Made by a program: the position numbers and the translations under genes. The notes beneath the pieces are model-generated. The model saw only the letters and a list, made by a program, of their open reading frames with translations, did not search any database and was not told the origin of the DNA. A stretch of DNA of 64,000 bases from Ferriphaselus sp. R-1 (GTDB lineage: Bacteria > Pseudomonadota > Gammaproteobacteria > Burkholderiales > Gallionellaceae): contig NZ_JQKP01000007.1 of assembly GCF_000746095.1 (NCBI RefSeq), forward strand, positions 82,157-146,156, in the 5' to 3' direction. Positions 25,452 through 33,812 of this stretch are shown one piece after another; position 1 is the first letter of the stretch, and each line of letters opens with the position of its first letter.

Positions 25452-26524
25452 GCTCCGCCTCCGGTCGCCGCACCCTCATCCTCCAGCTCACGGCGGCGCT
25501 TGCCCGACGGCCACAGTCCCGCCGGACGCACCAGCATGATGACTATCAGGGCCACGCCGAACAGCAACATACGCAAGCTCTCCGGGTCGATCAGGATATG
25601 GCCGAACAGGGCCTGTTGCAGCGGCCCGGCTCCGTGGCGGAAGGCTTCCGGCAGCAATGCCAACAGCAAGCCGCCCAGCACCACGCCCGCGATGTTGCCC
25701 ATGCCGCCCAACACCACCATGCACAGGATCATCACCGATTCGAGCAGGCCGAAGCTCTCCGGGCTGACGAAGCCCTGGAATCCGGCGAACAGCCCGCCGG
25801 ACAGTCCGCCGAAGGTCGCGCCCATGGCAAAGGCCAGCAGTTTGACGTTGCGAGTATTGATACCCATCGATTGCGCGGCGACCTCGTCCTCGCGGATCGC
25901 CATCCAGGCACGGCCTATGCGCGAATGCTCCAGTCGGCGCGAAACGAAAATCACCAGGCCGGTGAAGGCCAGGAACAGGTAGAAATACAGGTGCACCGAC
26001 GGCAGGCTGAAGCCGAACAGCTCATGCGTCGCACCGAAGGAAAAGCCGCCCGGCGCGATGGGATCGATCATGCTGACGCCCTGCGGGCCGTTGGTGATGT
26101 TGACCGGCGTGTTCAAGTTATTGAGAAAGATACGGATGATCTCGCCGAAACCGAGAGTGACGATGGCGAGGTAATCGCCGCGCAAGCGCAAGGTTGGCGC
26201 ACCCAGCAACACACCGAAACCACAGGCCAGCAGCGCGCCCAAGGGCAGGATCACCCACACCGGCCAGTGCAGCCCGAACTGTGGCGAGGACAGCAACGCG
26301 TAGTTATAGGCTCCGACCGCGAAGAAGGCGATGTAGCCCAGATCGAGCAGCCCGGCGTAGCCGACCACGATGTTCAGCCCCAACGCCAGCATGATGTAAA
26401 GCAAGGCGAAATCCGCGATGCGCACCCAGCCGCGCCCGAGCAAGGCATCGGTGGCGAACGGCAGGCACAGCAGGACGAGGGTCGATACCACCCAGAACCA
26501 ACGGGAGTTTGGCGAGCATCGCAT
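25448..26524 (-). CDS. livM: Branched-chain amino acid ABC transporter permease LivM
   Basis: A 358-aa permease with about nine hydrophobic segments and the LivM signature GYAGLLDLGYIAFFAVGAYNYA, plus LRGDYLAIVTLGFGEIIRIF and the coupling region RLEHSRIGRAWMAIREDEVAAQSMGI. LivM normally forms the channel with LivH. No livH or livK lies next to it here; the next gene is divergent and unrelated, so the transporter must recruit its other subunits from elsewhere or is incomplete. The start at 26522-26524 (MRCSPNSRW) is used because the longer frame runs into the divergent promoter. Confidence 0.92.
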   Translation of the reverse strand: MRCSPNSRWFWVVSTLVLLCLPFATDALLGRGWVRIADFALLYIMLALGLNIVVGYAGLLDLGYIAFFAVGAYNYALLSSPQFGLHWPVWVILPLGALLACGFGVLLGAPTLRLRGDYLAIVTLGFGEIIRIFLNNLNTPVNITNGPQGVSMIDPIAPGGFSFGATHELFGFSLPSVHLYFYLFLAFTGLVIFVSRRLEHSRIGRAWMAIREDEVAAQSMGINTRNVKLLAFAMGATFGGLSGGLFAGFQGFVSPESFGLLESVMILCMVVLGGMGNIAGVVLGGLLLALLPEAFRHGAGPLQQALFGHILIDPESLRMLLFGVALIVIMLVRPAGLWPSGKRRRELEDEGAATGGGA

Positions 26525-26806
26525 CGCTAGGGTTGCCTCGACACCCAGTGTTCGGTCATGGTCACAATGCAAATGAGTAGGAGATCAGAAGGCGCGATTT
26601 TACTGACTTCCCGCCCAATCTGGAACGATGGCGCAAGATTTTTCAGGCAGCACCGGATTATCCGGCAACAGGCGCGGCCCCTCATGCTGCCTTCGCCCCA
26701 GCAGCTCAACCGTTGGCGGGCGATTCTCAAGCCCGACCATCTCGGGTATCCTAGCGCGCACTGGCCGAGCGACCCGGCCACGCCCTCACCATCCAAGAGT
26801 GTACTT

Positions 26807-27667
26807 ATGGAAACCGCAGAGAACCAGCACGCACTTAGCCCGGCTGAAATCCAGCACACCCTGGCCTCCATCGAGATACCGGTATGCCCGGTCCTGGTCA
26901 CCCAGGTGATGGCCGAGTTCCAGAAGGAATCCCCGGATCTGGCCGTGGCAACGCGATTGATCGCTGCGGACGTGGGCATGTCCGCCTTCACGCTCAAACT
27001 GGCCAACTCTCCCTTCTTTCGACGGGGCGATGCCACCAACAGCGTGGCGCAGGCCGTCACCCGGCTAGGATCACGCAACATCGTGTGCGTAGTCGTAGCT
27101 GCCGCCCTGCGCACGAGCATGAGCTCCGACCTGTCCCCCGAGTTCCTGGAAAGGTTCTGGACTCAGGCCAGCAACGTCGCCACGGCGGCAGGGCTCATCG
27201 CCCGCAAGCTGCGAGGCATCTCGTCGGACAGTGCCTATACCTACGCCCTGTTCCACGATGCCGCCATACCCGTGATGATGCGACGCTTCCCGGACTATGC
27301 CGAACTGGTGGAATACGCCGGCAAGAACGCACAGGACCTGCCGCCCCTCGAATCCAAACGCTATCGCTGCACCCATGCCATCGTCGGCGGGCTGCTGGCC
27401 AAGAACTGGCTACTCCCTCAGAACATCGTCATAGCCATCCGCCACCACCACGATCCGGAAGCCTTCGACCCGAAACTGAACATCGTCTCCGACGAGGTCC
27501 GGGCGCTCATCGCCATCGCGCATGTGGCCGAAAAACTGTCCGCCGAAGTGCTGGGGGAGGCCGCCATGGAAACCGGCCAGTTGTGCGATCTGGCCACTGA
27601 ATATCTGGGGCTGCATGAAGACGACCAGCAGGACCTGAGGGACGACCTGGCCGATGCCCTGCTCTAG
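26807..27667 (+). CDS. HDOD-domain signalling protein
   Basis: A 286-aa protein with an HDOD domain over residues about 12-210. It contains LASIEIPVCPVLVTQVM, ATRLIAADVGMSAFTLKLAN, the family block VAQAVTRLGSRNIV, and the HD-superfamily remnants YALFHDAA and HAIVGGLLAKNW. HDOD proteins are non-catalytic relatives of HD phosphohydrolases that act in signalling, often with cyclic-di-GMP or chemotaxis systems. METAENQHALS at 26807 starts the conserved part; the open frame extends 83 codons upstream without domain content, so that region is taken as non-coding. It is divergent from livM. Confidence 0.85.
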   Translation: METAENQHALSPAEIQHTLASIEIPVCPVLVTQVMAEFQKESPDLAVATRLIAADVGMSAFTLKLANSPFFRRGDATNSVAQAVTRLGSRNIVCVVVAAALRTSMSSDLSPEFLERFWTQASNVATAAGLIARKLRGISSDSAYTYALFHDAAIPVMMRRFPDYAELVEYAGKNAQDLPPLESKRYRCTHAIVGGLLAKNWLLPQNIVIAIRHHHDPEAFDPKLNIVSDEVRALIAIAHVAEKLSAEVLGEAAMETGQLCDLATEYLGLHEDDQQDLRDDLADALL

Positions 27668-27749
27668 CCTGACGCGCCGTCTCCGCACATTCTTGACACC
27701 GTCTCCGGGCATCCGGATACTGCGCCCATCCCTTTAATCAGATTCGACC

Positions 27750-29033
27750 TTGGACGACTTCTCGCTGGGTGCGTTGTTCCTCGCCCTGATTGCCATCCTG
27801 CTCTGTTCCGGCTTCTTCTCCGCCTCGGAGACCAGCATGATGGCACTCAACCGCTATCGCCTGAGCCACCTGATGCGCAAAGGCATCAAGAGCGCCCGAC
27901 TGACCTCCAAGCTGCTGGGCCACACCGACAAACTGCTCGGTTCCATCCTGCTCGGCAATACGCTGTTGAACGTGGCGGCGGCCATGCTGACCGACCTGAT
28001 CCTGCAACGCCTGTTCGGGCATGAGGAATGGGTCATCCTGCTGGGCACACTGGCCATCACCTTCATTATTCTGGTGTTCAGCGAGATCATGCCCAAGGTC
28101 ATCGCCGCGAGTCACCCGGAGCGGGTGGCCTTGCCCTCCAGCTATGTGCTGGCTGCGATCATCAAGCTGTTCCACCCCGTGGTGTTCGTCGCCACCGCAC
28201 TGGTGAGACTCTTCCTGTGGATGTTGCGCATCAAGGTGCAGACCGACCAGAGCAAGCACAAGGGCAGCCTGGAAGAGTTGCGCATGCAGGTACTGGAAGC
28301 CGAGCACTTCATGCCGCGCAAGCACCAGAAGATGCTACTCAACCTGGTCGATGTAGAGCGTGTCTCGGTGAATGACGTGATGGTCCCGCGCAACCAGATC
28401 GAGGCGCTCGACCTGAACGCCCCGGTGGAGCAATTGCGTGAGCAACTCGCGACCTGCCACCACACCTTGCTGCCGGTATACGAAGACATCCTGGACAATA
28501 TCGTCGGCCTGCTGCACGTGCGGCGCGCCCTGGCCTTGCTGCAACACGAGTCATTCAGCCGCGACGAGCTGCGCGAACGCTTGCAGGAGCCGTACTTCAT
28601 ACCTGCCGACACCCGCTTGCTGACCCAGCTGCAACAGTTCCAGGAGCGGCATTTGCGCCTCGGGCTGATCGTGGACGAATACGGCGAGCTGCTGGGTCTG
28701 GTGACACTGGAGAATATTCTGGAAGAGATTGTCGGCGACTTCACCACACAGACCCCCATGCACTCCGGGAAATTGCGTCCGCAAGCAGATGGCAGCGTAC
28801 TGGTGGAAGGTACGATGCCCTTGCGCGACCTCAATCGCAAGCTGGGCCTGAATCTGCCGCTGACCATCGCCAAGACCCTGAACGGCCTCATCCTGGAGCA
28901 TCTGGAAGACATCCCCGAGGCCGGCACCAGCATCAAGATCGCAGGCCACCCCATCGAGATACTGCAGATGCAGGACCGGGTGGTAAAGGTTGCCAAGATA
29001 TTCCCGATAAGGCAGCAGCAGCTCAACGACTGA
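27750..29033 (+). CDS. CorB/HlyC-type CNNM-CBS membrane protein
   Basis: A 427-aa protein with an N-terminal CNNM (DUF21) domain containing three or four membrane helices (LFLALIAILLCSGFFSASET to about residue 135), a pair of CBS domains (about 205-340, with MVPRNQIEALDL and LGLIVDEYGELLGLVTLENI), and a C-terminal CorC_HlyC domain (VLVEGTMPLRDLNRKLG). Members are Mg2+/Co2+ efflux or transport proteins; the old haemolysin name is not functional. The apparent start is TTG at 27750, with no strong ribosome binding site. It precedes pilC, where many betaproteobacteria have pilB. Confidence 0.9.
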   Translation: MDDFSLGALFLALIAILLCSGFFSASETSMMALNRYRLSHLMRKGIKSARLTSKLLGHTDKLLGSILLGNTLLNVAAAMLTDLILQRLFGHEEWVILLGTLAITFIILVFSEIMPKVIAASHPERVALPSSYVLAAIIKLFHPVVFVATALVRLFLWMLRIKVQTDQSKHKGSLEELRMQVLEAEHFMPRKHQKMLLNLVDVERVSVNDVMVPRNQIEALDLNAPVEQLREQLATCHHTLLPVYEDILDNIVGLLHVRRALALLQHESFSRDELRERLQEPYFIPADTRLLTQLQQFQERHLRLGLIVDEYGELLGLVTLENILEEIVGDFTTQTPMHSGKLRPQADGSVLVEGTMPLRDLNRKLGLNLPLTIAKTLNGLILEHLEDIPEAGTSIKIAGHPIEILQMQDRVVKVAKIFPIRQQQLND

Positions 29034-29109
29034 AACACCCGACCCGCCGCTGGCTTTACTTTGGCGCAGATACTCGGCATCATCAACCCGGTTCCCCCTG
29101 AGGTCAGAC

Positions 29110-30327
29110 ATGGCAACGGACGACAAGACCAAAAAGATCAGCGATACGCTTTACCGTTGGGAAGGCAAAGACAAGAACGGCAAGATCGTACGTGGCGAGA
29201 TGCGCGCAGCGGGTGAAGCGACTGTCTCGGCGCAGTTGCGTCGGCAGAACATCAAGGTCAGCAGCATCAAGAAAGTGCGTGGCACAGGCAAGGCTGTCAC
29301 CGAGAAGGACATCACCCTGTTCACCCGCCAGCTGGCGACCATGCTCAAATCCGGCGTACCGCTGCTGCAATCCTTCGACATCGTCGGCAAGGGACACAGC
29401 AATCCCATGGTGTCGCGCCTGCTGTTCGAACTCAAGACCGATGTCGAGACCGGCAACAGTCTGCAGCATGCTTTCCGCAAATTCCCGCTGTATTTCGACG
29501 ACCTGTATTGCAACCTGATCGGGGCGGGCGAATCTGCCGGTATCCTCGACAGCGTGTTGGATCGCTTGGCGACGCACAAAGAAAAGATCCTCGCCATCAA
29601 GGGCAAGATCAAGGCCGCGCTGACCTATCCCATCGCCATCATCGCGGTGGCGTTCATCATCACCGCCATCATCATGATCTTCGTCATCCCGGCGTTCAAA
29701 GAGCTGTTCAGCAGCTTTGGTGCCGACCTGCCCACGCCCACCTTGGTAGTGATGAACATCTCGGACTTCTTCGTGGCCTATTGGTGGCTCATCTTCTCGG
29801 TGCTGGGCGGCGGCATCTACGGCTTCATGTACGCCTGGAAGCGCGACCGCCGGGTGCAACATTTCATGGATCGCCTGCTGCTCAAGCTGCCGATCTTCGG
29901 CGAATTGATCCGCAAGGCCACCATCGCTCGCTGGACGCGCACACTGTCGACCATGTTCGCCGCTGGCGTGCCCTTGGTCGAAGCGTTTGATTCGGTAGCC
30001 GGCGCGGCAGGCAACGTGGTGTATTACGATGCGACCAAGCGTATCCAGCATGAAGTCACCACCGGCACCAGTCTGACCGTCGCGATGCAGAACACAGAGA
30101 TGTTCCCCAGCATGGTGCTGCAAATGGTCTCCATCGGCGAGGAGGCCGGCTCGCTGGATGCCATGCTGAACAAGGTCGCCGACTTCTACGATCAGGAAGT
30201 GAATGATGCCGTCGAGGCTTTGTCCAGCCTGATGGAGCCGGTCGTGATGGTGGTGCTGGGCACCCTGATCGGCGGCATGGTGGTCGCCATGTATATGCCC
30301 ATCTTCAAGATGGGACAGGTGGTTTAA
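29110..30327 (+). CDS. pilC: Type IV pilus inner-membrane platform protein PilC
   Basis: A 405-aa PilC/GspF protein with two repeated T2SSF domains (about 70-195 and 275-395). Each has the pattern FTRQLATMLKSGVPLLQSFD or WTRTLSTMFAAGVPLVEAFD, then GESAGILDSVL or GEEAGSLDAML. Three membrane segments lie at about 175-200, 215-240 and 375-400. It anchors pilus assembly and couples the PilB and PilT ATPases to pilin polymerisation. pilD follows after three bases; pilB is not adjacent. RBS and start are ordinary (GAGGTCAGACATG). Confidence 0.97.
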   Translation: MATDDKTKKISDTLYRWEGKDKNGKIVRGEMRAAGEATVSAQLRRQNIKVSSIKKVRGTGKAVTEKDITLFTRQLATMLKSGVPLLQSFDIVGKGHSNPMVSRLLFELKTDVETGNSLQHAFRKFPLYFDDLYCNLIGAGESAGILDSVLDRLATHKEKILAIKGKIKAALTYPIAIIAVAFIITAIIMIFVIPAFKELFSSFGADLPTPTLVVMNISDFFVAYWWLIFSVLGGGIYGFMYAWKRDRRVQHFMDRLLLKLPIFGELIRKATIARWTRTLSTMFAAGVPLVEAFDSVAGAAGNVVYYDATKRIQHEVTTGTSLTVAMQNTEMFPSMVLQMVSIGEEAGSLDAMLNKVADFYDQEVNDAVEALSSLMEPVVMVVLGTLIGGMVVAMYMPIFKMGQVV

Positions 30328-30330
30328 CCC

Positions 30331-31191
30331 ATGCTGGAACTGTTGCAAGCCTCGCCCCCCGCGCTCATCACCGTTTGTGCCGTACTCGGACTGCTGGTCG
30401 GCAGCTTCCTGAACGTGGTCATCCACCGCTTCCCCAAGATGCTGGAACGGCAATGGCAGGCGCAATGCGCCGAGTTGCAAGGTGCAGAGGTCGCGGCAAG
30501 CGCGCCTTACAACCTGACCGTACCGCGTTCCGCCTGCCCGCAGTGTGGACATGCGATCAGCGCGATGGAAAACATCCCGGTACTCAGTTACCTGCTGTTG
30601 CGTGGCCGCTGTCGCGGCTGCGCTGCGCGCATCTCTTTGCGCTACCCCATGGTGGAACTGATCAGCGGCAGCTTGAGCGGCCTGGCCGCCTGGCACTTCG
30701 GCTACGGACTCGCCACCGTCGGTGCGCTGCTGCTCGTCTGGACCCTGCTGGCGCTGACCTTCATCGACTTCGACACCCAGTTGCTGCCGGATGACCTGAC
30801 CTTGCCCTTGTTGTGGCTGGGACTGCTGTTCAACCTTGGCGGCACCTATGTCGCGCTGCCGGATGCCGTGATCGGTGCCATCGCTGGCTATCTCGCGCTG
30901 TGGTGCGTGTTCTGGGGATTCAAGCTGGCCACCGGCAAGGAAGGCATGGGCTATGGCGACTTCAAGTTGCTGGCCGCCGTCGGTGCCTGGCTGGGCTGGC
31001 AGATGCTGCCACTGGTGATCCTGCTGTCCTCGCTGGTCGGGGCGGTGGTCGGCATCGCGCTCATCATCGCAGCCCGGCATGGGCGCAACGTCCCCATCCC
31101 GTTCGGCCCCTATCTGGCGGGAGGGGCGTTGATCGCCCTGTTCGCCGGGCAAGAGCTCACCCAGAACTACCTGCAACTGGTCGCGCCATGA
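30331..31191 (+). CDS. pilD: Prepilin peptidase / N-methyltransferase PilD
   Basis: A 286-aa, multi-pass enzyme that cleaves and N-methylates type IV prepilins and pseudopilins. Its N-terminal cytoplasmic loop has the two CxxC zinc pairs (CPQCGHAI and CRGCAARI), and the catalytic aspartates lie in FIDFDTQLLPD and GYGDFKLLAAVG, as in the GXGD protease family. Eight hydrophobic segments are visible. It overlaps coaE by ATGA and follows pilC closely, the common betaproteobacterial order. Confidence 0.97.
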   Translation: MLELLQASPPALITVCAVLGLLVGSFLNVVIHRFPKMLERQWQAQCAELQGAEVAASAPYNLTVPRSACPQCGHAISAMENIPVLSYLLLRGRCRGCAARISLRYPMVELISGSLSGLAAWHFGYGLATVGALLLVWTLLALTFIDFDTQLLPDDLTLPLLWLGLLFNLGGTYVALPDAVIGAIAGYLALWCVFWGFKLATGKEGMGYGDFKLLAAVGAWLGWQMLPLVILLSSLVGAVVGIALIIAARHGRNVPIPFGPYLAGGALIALFAGQELTQNYLQLVAP

Positions 31192-31796
31192 AGCTCCGGG
31201 TCGGCCTCACCGGCGGCATCGGCAGCGGCAAGAGCACCGTCGCAACACTGTTCGCCGAGCGCGGCGCAGCTATCGTTGACACCGATGTCATCTCGCATCG
31301 TTTGACCGGCGCAGGTGGTGAGGCCATTCCCGCCATCGCCGCCAGCTTCGGAACTGACAGCCTGAATCCGGATGGCTCGATGAACCGGAGCTGGATGCGT
31401 GCCCGTGTGTTCACCGACCCGACCGCAAAGCTAGTGCTTGAAGCCATCCTGCATCCCCTGATCCGCAACCAGGCCAAGGCCGAAGCCGCAACCAGCGACG
31501 CGCCGTATGTAATGCTGGTCGTCCCCTTGCTGTTCGAAACCAGCGGCTACCGCGACTGGCTGGACCGGGCCCTCGTCGTGGACTGTGCCGAAGATGCCCA
31601 ACTGGCGCGCACCACCCGACGCAGCGGGCTGGATGAGGCAGCCGTGCGCGCCATCATGGCACAACAGATGATCCGGAAACAAAGACTGCGGCACGCCGAT
31701 GACATCATCCACAACGATGGCGAACTGGCTGATTTGACAGCGCAAGTCGCGCAGCTACATCAACGCTATCTGACCCTGGCCGCAGGAAGCGATTGA
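31188..31796 (+). CDS. coaE: Dephospho-CoA kinase
   Basis: A 202-aa kinase for the last step of coenzyme A synthesis. It has the P-loop GLTGGIGSGKSTV (about residue 6), the family Asp in DTDVISHRL, the conserved HPLIR, VPLLFE, VVDC and R-R residues (TTRRSGLDEAA), and a late RADDIIHN-like block (HADDIIHNDG). The ATG at 31188 overlaps the pilD stop. A longer frame upstream lies wholly within pilD and is discarded. The pilD-coaE-zapD-yacG order is classical for proteobacteria. Confidence 0.97.
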   Translation: MKLRVGLTGGIGSGKSTVATLFAERGAAIVDTDVISHRLTGAGGEAIPAIAASFGTDSLNPDGSMNRSWMRARVFTDPTAKLVLEAILHPLIRNQAKAEAATSDAPYVMLVVPLLFETSGYRDWLDRALVVDCAEDAQLARTTRRSGLDEAAVRAIMAQQMIRKQRLRHADDIIHNDGELADLTAQVAQLHQRYLTLAAGSD

Positions 31797-31806
31797 CGTA
31801 TTTAAC

Positions 31807-31836
31807 TTGTCCATATATCTTTCGGAAAAATATAAA
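31807..31836 (+). promoter_or_regulatory. Candidate sigma-70 promoter for zapD
   Basis: TTGTCC (31807-31812) and TATAAA (31831-31836) are 18 bases apart in an AT-rich gap between coaE and zapD, an unusually good match for this GC-rich region. Confidence 0.5.
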
Positions 31837-31857
31837 TAATCAGCGTCCCTACGACCT

Positions 31858-32613
31858 GTGATCAACTACGAATTCCCCCTCAACGAGCGCGTGCGCACCC
31901 TACTGCGATTAGAAGATCTCTATGCGCGGGCGGACTATTTCATCGCGCAGGATGACGGTCGGGACCATCACATCGCGCTCGGGCTGCTGTTCGAGATCAT
32001 GGAAGTCGGCAGTCGCGCGGACCTCAAGTCCGACCTGTTGCAAGAACTGGAACGGCAAAAGAAGCTGCTGAGCGCCTTGCACAACAACCCCGAGATCTCC
32101 GAAGAGGCGCTCGATGCCGTGCTGAGCGAGATGGAGAACGCCAGCGCCGCCCTGTTGGCCAGTAGCGGCAAGATCGGACAGCACATCCGCGAGAACGAGT
32201 GGTTGATGGGCATCCGCCAGCGCGCGTGCATCCCGGGCGGCGTGTGTGAGTTCGACCTGCCCTCCTACCACTATTGGCAGCACCAACCCGCGCATGTCCG
32301 CCGCCAAGCCCTGACCGGCTGGCTGGAGCCGATGCTACCCATCCGCGAAGGCCTGAAGATCGTGTTGCGCTTACTGCGCGAGAGTGGCAAGTCCTACCAT
32401 TTCACTGCCCATGCTGGCAGCTTCCAGCAGATGCAAGGGGGGCGCGTGGCGCAGTTGCTGCGCATGCGCCTGGACGAGTCACTGCCCTGCATCCCCGAGG
32501 TCAGCGCGAACAAATACGCGCTGAACATCCGCTTCCTCACGGCCGACTACGCGGCCAAGAGCATCCTGATCGACCAGGATGTCGAGTTCGATCTGGTCTT
32601 TTGCACGCTGTAA
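31858..32613 (+). CDS. zapD: Cell division protein ZapD (YacF)
   Basis: A 251-aa ZapD. It has the family pattern [20 protein letters not shown] at the start, a long helical middle ([19 protein letters not shown]) and the C-terminal beta domain with [11 protein letters not shown] and [10 protein letters not shown]. ZapD cross-links FtsZ filaments and stabilises the division ring. The start is GTG at 31858. yacG follows two bases later. Confidence 0.95.
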   Translation: MINYEFPLNERVRTLLRLEDLYARADYFIAQDDGRDHHIALGLLFEIMEVGSRADLKSDLLQELERQKKLLSALHNNPEISEEALDAVLSEMENASAALLASSGKIGQHIRENEWLMGIRQRACIPGGVCEFDLPSYHYWQHQPAHVRRQALTGWLEPMLPIREGLKIVLRLLRESGKSYHFTAHAGSFQQMQGGRVAQLLRMRLDESLPCIPEVSANKYALNIRFLTADYAAKSILIDQDVEFDLVFCTL

Positions 32614-32615
32614 GC

Positions 32616-32807
32616 ATGAACAAGCCGCCCGTCGTCAAGTGCCCGCATTGCGGCAAGGAGGTAGTGTGGGACACCGGGAACCGCTTCCGCCCATTCTGTA
32701 GCGACCGCTGCAAACTTATCGATCTGGGACAGTGGGCCAACGCAGGTTATCGCTTGCCCGACGACTCCGCGCCGGATCAGTTCGAAGAGACCTCCGGCCA
32801 CGCCTGA
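32616..32807 (+). CDS. yacG: DNA gyrase inhibitor YacG (zinc protein)
   Basis: A 63-aa protein with four zinc-binding cysteines in the YacG arrangement, [10 protein letters not shown] and [15 protein letters not shown], followed by the family's acidic tail. YacG binds GyrB and inhibits gyrase in E. coli. It is short, as usual. Its 3' end overlaps the convergent Nudix gene by 31 bases. It follows zapD in the standard order. Confidence 0.95.
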   Translation: MNKPPVVKCPHCGKEVVWDTGNRFRPFCSDRCKLIDLGQWANAGYRLPDDSAPDQFEETSGHA

Positions 32808-33766
32808 CGCAGCAACGCAATGCCGTGCGCCCCATGCAGGCGTGCGGTTTCCTCATCCTTGAGCGTCAACCCGCCCAGAGCGTAGATCGGGATGGAGCAA
32901 TCCTGCGCCAAGGCCGCGAACCCGCCCCAGCCCAGATGCGCCGCGCCCGGATGAGACAACGTGGGCAGCACCGGACTGAGCAACGCGAAATCACACCCCA
33001 ACGCTTCCGCGCGCCGTAACTCCTCCGCCGTATGGCAGGACGCGGCACACCATTCGACCCGAGGACGCTCGCTCAGCTGCGCCAGTTGCGCACCCGTCAG
33101 CTGCACCCCGTCCGCCCCCAATTCCTGCGCCAGAGCCACGTCGCCGTTGAGTAGCACCTTGGCACCGTGTGCATGTGCCAAGTCCAGCGTGCGTATCGCC
33201 AGCGCCCGCAATTCGGCGGGGGGCATATCCTTCTCGCGCAATTGCAGCAAGCGCAGCCCTTGGGCGAGCGCCCGCTGCAAGCGCCGCAGGAACTCATCGC
33301 CACCAAGTTCGCCCGCATTGCTGATCGCATACAGCGCGGGCAAGGACAGTGCGCGCAATACCGGCGCATTGGCCGGAAGCAAGGGCGCTACGCGCGCCTC
33401 AGCGCTGAATGCAGCGAGCGGCTGCCAAGCGAACTGCTGCCCCTCATGCGGATGCAACTCGCCCTGCCATGCGGTGACGCGAAAGAAATTGAGGCGAACG
33501 GTGGCGTGGGGATAGGTGAACTGGCGCACCAGCCAGGGCGTGGCACGCTGTACCGCGATGCCCAGCTCTTCGTGCAACTCACGCACCAAGGCCGCATGCG
33601 CGGTCTCGCCCGGCTCGACCTTGCCGCCCGGAAACTCCCAGTGACCTGCCCAGATCTTGTCGGCGGGACGTTGCGCCAGCAGGAACTCGTCGCCGCTCGC
33701 CGAACTACGGATCAGCACGGCGGCGGCCACTTCGACTATTTTGGGGAAAGACACGGGCTCAGTCAT
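32777..33766 (-). CDS. Nudix hydrolase (MutT) fused to ThiE-like domain
   Basis: A 329-aa fusion. Residues about 8-135 are a MutT-like Nudix hydrolase with the box [23 protein letters not shown], probably removing oxidised dGTP. Residues about 145-325 are a thiamine-phosphate-synthase/TenI-like TIM barrel ([60 protein letters not shown]). The combination is common in beta- and gammaproteobacteria near zapD-yacG and is usually annotated as Nudix family hydrolase; the second domain has no proven thiamine role. It is convergent with yacG and overlaps its end. Confidence 0.9.
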   Translation of the reverse strand: MTEPVSFPKIVEVAAAVLIRSSASGDEFLLAQRPADKIWAGHWEFPGGKVEPGETAHAALVRELHEELGIAVQRATPWLVRQFTYPHATVRLNFFRVTAWQGELHPHEGQQFAWQPLAAFSAEARVAPLLPANAPVLRALSLPALYAISNAGELGGDEFLRRLQRALAQGLRLLQLREKDMPPAELRALAIRTLDLAHAHGAKVLLNGDVALAQELGADGVQLTGAQLAQLSERPRVEWCAASCHTAEELRRAEALGCDFALLSPVLPTLSHPGAAHLGWGGFAALAQDCSIPIYALGGLTLKDEETARLHGAHGIALLRQAWPEVSSN

Positions 33767-33812
33767 GGCCAGACAGGCACTCCCGAAGCGGGCAGGCTTG
33801 ACGACGCATCGG

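Noticed and set aside
26558..26806. N-terminal extension of the HDOD gene
   Set aside because: Eighty-three codons without domain content that overlap the divergent livM promoter region.
29104..31176. 690-aa antisense frame across pilC and pilD
   Set aside because: Composition (His, Gln, Arg, Gly) is typical of a shadow of GC-rich genes; the plus-strand genes are unambiguous.
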